DNA of 64,000 bases from Pseudomonas marginalis (lineage in GTDB: Bacteria > Pseudomonadota > Gammaproteobacteria > Pseudomonadales > Pseudomonadaceae). The position numbers and the translations under genes are program-made. Numbering within the stretch: the stretch's first letter is position 1; the number at the start of each line of letters is the position of its first letter. Location of the stretch: assembly GCF_008692035.1 (NCBI RefSeq), contig NZ_VTFG01000002.1, positions 744,001 through 808,000 of the forward strand, written 5' to 3'. Below the pieces are notes generated by a model. It was given only the letters and a program-made list of their open reading frames with translations. It had not been told where the DNA came from and did not search any database. This document shows, in pieces, positions 63,329-64,000 of this stretch.

Positions 63329-63602
63329 GTTGTATTTCTCCTGTTTGGGCTGGGGGTTTATGGATGATCTTTCTCATGTCGTCTGTGAGGCAGTTTTCTA
63401 CAAGGGAAGTTAACTCTTCCAAAGTCTTATCTTCGACATCACGAAACTCTACAGACAACAATCCAATGACGACTGTCTTGTTCTTGTTGCGACGGTGATA
63501 CTCAGTGTTGCACTTTGGGGAACAGTACAAAGAGCGAGCCGTTCTACTCTGGTACTCTTTCTTGCATGCAGGGTTTTTGCACGTGCGTGTAACGTGGGCC
63601 AT
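63321..63602 (-). CDS. Small zinc-finger protein
   Basis: A 93-aa protein with an N-terminal zinc finger CKNPACKKEYQSRTARSLYC then SPKC (CxxxxC...CxxxC pattern) followed by a basic stretch RRNKNK. ATG 63602 follows GAGGAAAG. It is the first gene after a leader that contains a terminator, so it may depend on antitermination. It could be regulatory. Confidence 0.68.
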   Translation of the reverse strand: MAHVTRTCKNPACKKEYQSRTARSLYCSPKCNTEYHRRNKNKTVVIGLLSVEFRDVEDKTLEELTSLVENCLTDDMRKIIHKPPAQTGEIQHA

Positions 63603-63658
63603 GTTTGGCTTTCCTCTTTAATTTGTGGTGGAAACGTGCGGGACTGATTTGCGGGTAC

Positions 63659-63690
63659 AAAAAAAGGCAGTAGCTGTGGGCGCCTGCCTT
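63659..63690 (-). terminator. Terminator in the leader of the phage gene run
   Basis: AAGGCAG (63664-63670) and CTGCCTT (63684-63690); on the minus strand the hairpin is followed by seven T (63665-63659). It lies between the promoter at 63898-63927 and the first gene at 63602. Confidence 0.75.
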
Positions 63691-63891
63691 AGTTTGGTGT
63701 CGATGCTTGTTGCCCATTCGAAGAGCCAAGGGCTGTGGCCGACACAAAGTCCGCACTCTGTGTCTACGTAGTTGGGCCACTCACTACGTGGGAGCTGGAC
63801 GGTGGATCGCCGGGCCGGGTAAGCGAACTCTTACGAGCTTGCTAGGAGAAATGGCGGGCCTTGCAGGGAAGAAATAAAAACTCCCTATCTA
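63659..63891 (-). ncRNA. Candidate structured phage RNA of about 230 nt
   Basis: Framed by a consensus promoter and an intrinsic terminator with no good gene between them. Hairpins on the minus strand: GTAAG/CTTAC (63819-63834), ACGTAGT/ACTACGT (63766-63789), a 9-bp GACACAGAG/CTTTGTGTC stem with a 6-base loop (63741-63764), and a T-arm-like hairpin with loop TTCGAAT (about 63712-63727). It may be a small RNA or an antitermination leader. Confidence 0.5.
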
Positions 63892-63897
63892 CACACC

Positions 63898-63927
63898 ATT
63901 CTAACACGGCAAAACAGGATTTGTCAA
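63898..63927 (-). promoter_or_regulatory. Strong sigma-70 promoter, minus strand
   Basis: TTGACA (63927-63922), 18-base spacer, TAGAAT (63903-63898) on the minus strand. It shares the TTGACAAA start and the 18-base spacer with the promoter at 59232-59261. Bases beyond it to the window end show nothing else. Confidence 0.8.
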
Positions 63928-64000
63928 GCATATCCAAACAAATAAAGCAACTATTTTCTATTTAGTGCGACGAACGGCAAGCATCCGTCAGCATCAATCA

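Larger units (their letters stand above)
52470..64000. mobile_element. Probable prophage (left part; right end outside the window)
   Basis: Starts at the 3' end of ychJ with a large serine integrase and continues to the window end. Support: two recombinases of different classes, immunity and abortive-infection cargo, a winged-helix protein with iteron-like repeats, tail/virion-type genes including a tape-measure-like protein, and AT-richer sequence than the flanking core. The exact attL lies within about 52470-52520; its core cannot be fixed without attR or an empty-site relative. A phage-plasmid or a defective prophage is also possible since capsid and terminase genes are not in view. Confidence 0.8.

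Noticed and set aside
63700..63770. tRNA gene on the minus strand (T-loop-like TTCGAAT and an adjacent 9-bp hairpin)
   Set aside because: No acceptor stem, D-arm or 7-base anticodon loop can be formed; the 9-bp stem has a 6-base loop.
63544..63780. 78-codon minus-strand frame in the phage leader
   Set aside because: It crosses the terminator and overlaps the zinc-finger gene; no ribosome site.

Overview
The window looks like a chromosome segment of a fluorescent Pseudomonas (P. fluorescens group). The evidence is the complete pca (beta-ketoadipate) cluster in Pseudomonas style, the bra branched-chain amino acid transporter, DinG, RapA, a CcoM-like oxidase peptide, REP/REPIN hairpins built on TGTGGGAGGGGGCTTGCCCC, and high-GC codon use. 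Species cannot be fixed from this alone.

Layout. (1) 1-9.2 kb: protocatechuate catabolism, all on the minus strand (pcaR, pcaK, pcaI, pcaJ, pcaF, pcaH, pcaG, an MHS transporter, and pcaB cut by the window edge). A shared CGATTATCG-type motif lies in front of pcaR and pcaI and is a good PcaR operator candidate. (2) 9.5-25.8 kb: core housekeeping genes: phosphate permease, a 38-aa CcoM-like peptide with an Anr-type box, a LysR/RidA/class V aminotransferase group, rapA, an MFS carrier, an MHYT-GGDEF-EAL protein, a large tubulin/FtsZ-like protein and a DUF2288 protein. (3) 26.1-31.1 kb: braCDEFG. (4) 31.3-33.7 kb: a four-gene bufferin-type operon (DUF2282 precursor, DUF692/MNIO oxidase, DUF2063 partner, DoxX), predicted to make a copper-binding modified peptide. 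(5) 33.7-52.5 kb: mixed core genes, including nhaA, pdxH, two OmpA-type lipoproteins, a GH-A glycosidase, dinG, a collagen-like secreted protein and ychJ.

(6) From about 52.5 kb to the end is a mobile element, probably a prophage, visibly AT-richer than the rest. Its large serine integrase starts 8 bases after the ychJ stop codon, so ychJ (3' end) is the likely attachment site. Its left part carries a secreted Rap1a/Tai-like immunity protein and a short tyrosine recombinase with inverted-repeat boxes in front of it. It also holds an AbiJ-like abortive-infection protein, a winged-helix protein, and a minus-strand leader with four iteron-like palindromic repeats. A minus-strand run of tail or virion genes follows, including a tape-measure-like protein. 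A strong promoter and a terminator at the right edge frame a structured RNA of about 230 nt. The right end of the element lies outside the window.

Main points for a second look are the prophage left arm (two recombinases, two defence/immunity cargo genes, iterons, candidate phage RNA), the bufferin operon, and the chromosomal tubulin-like GTPase.
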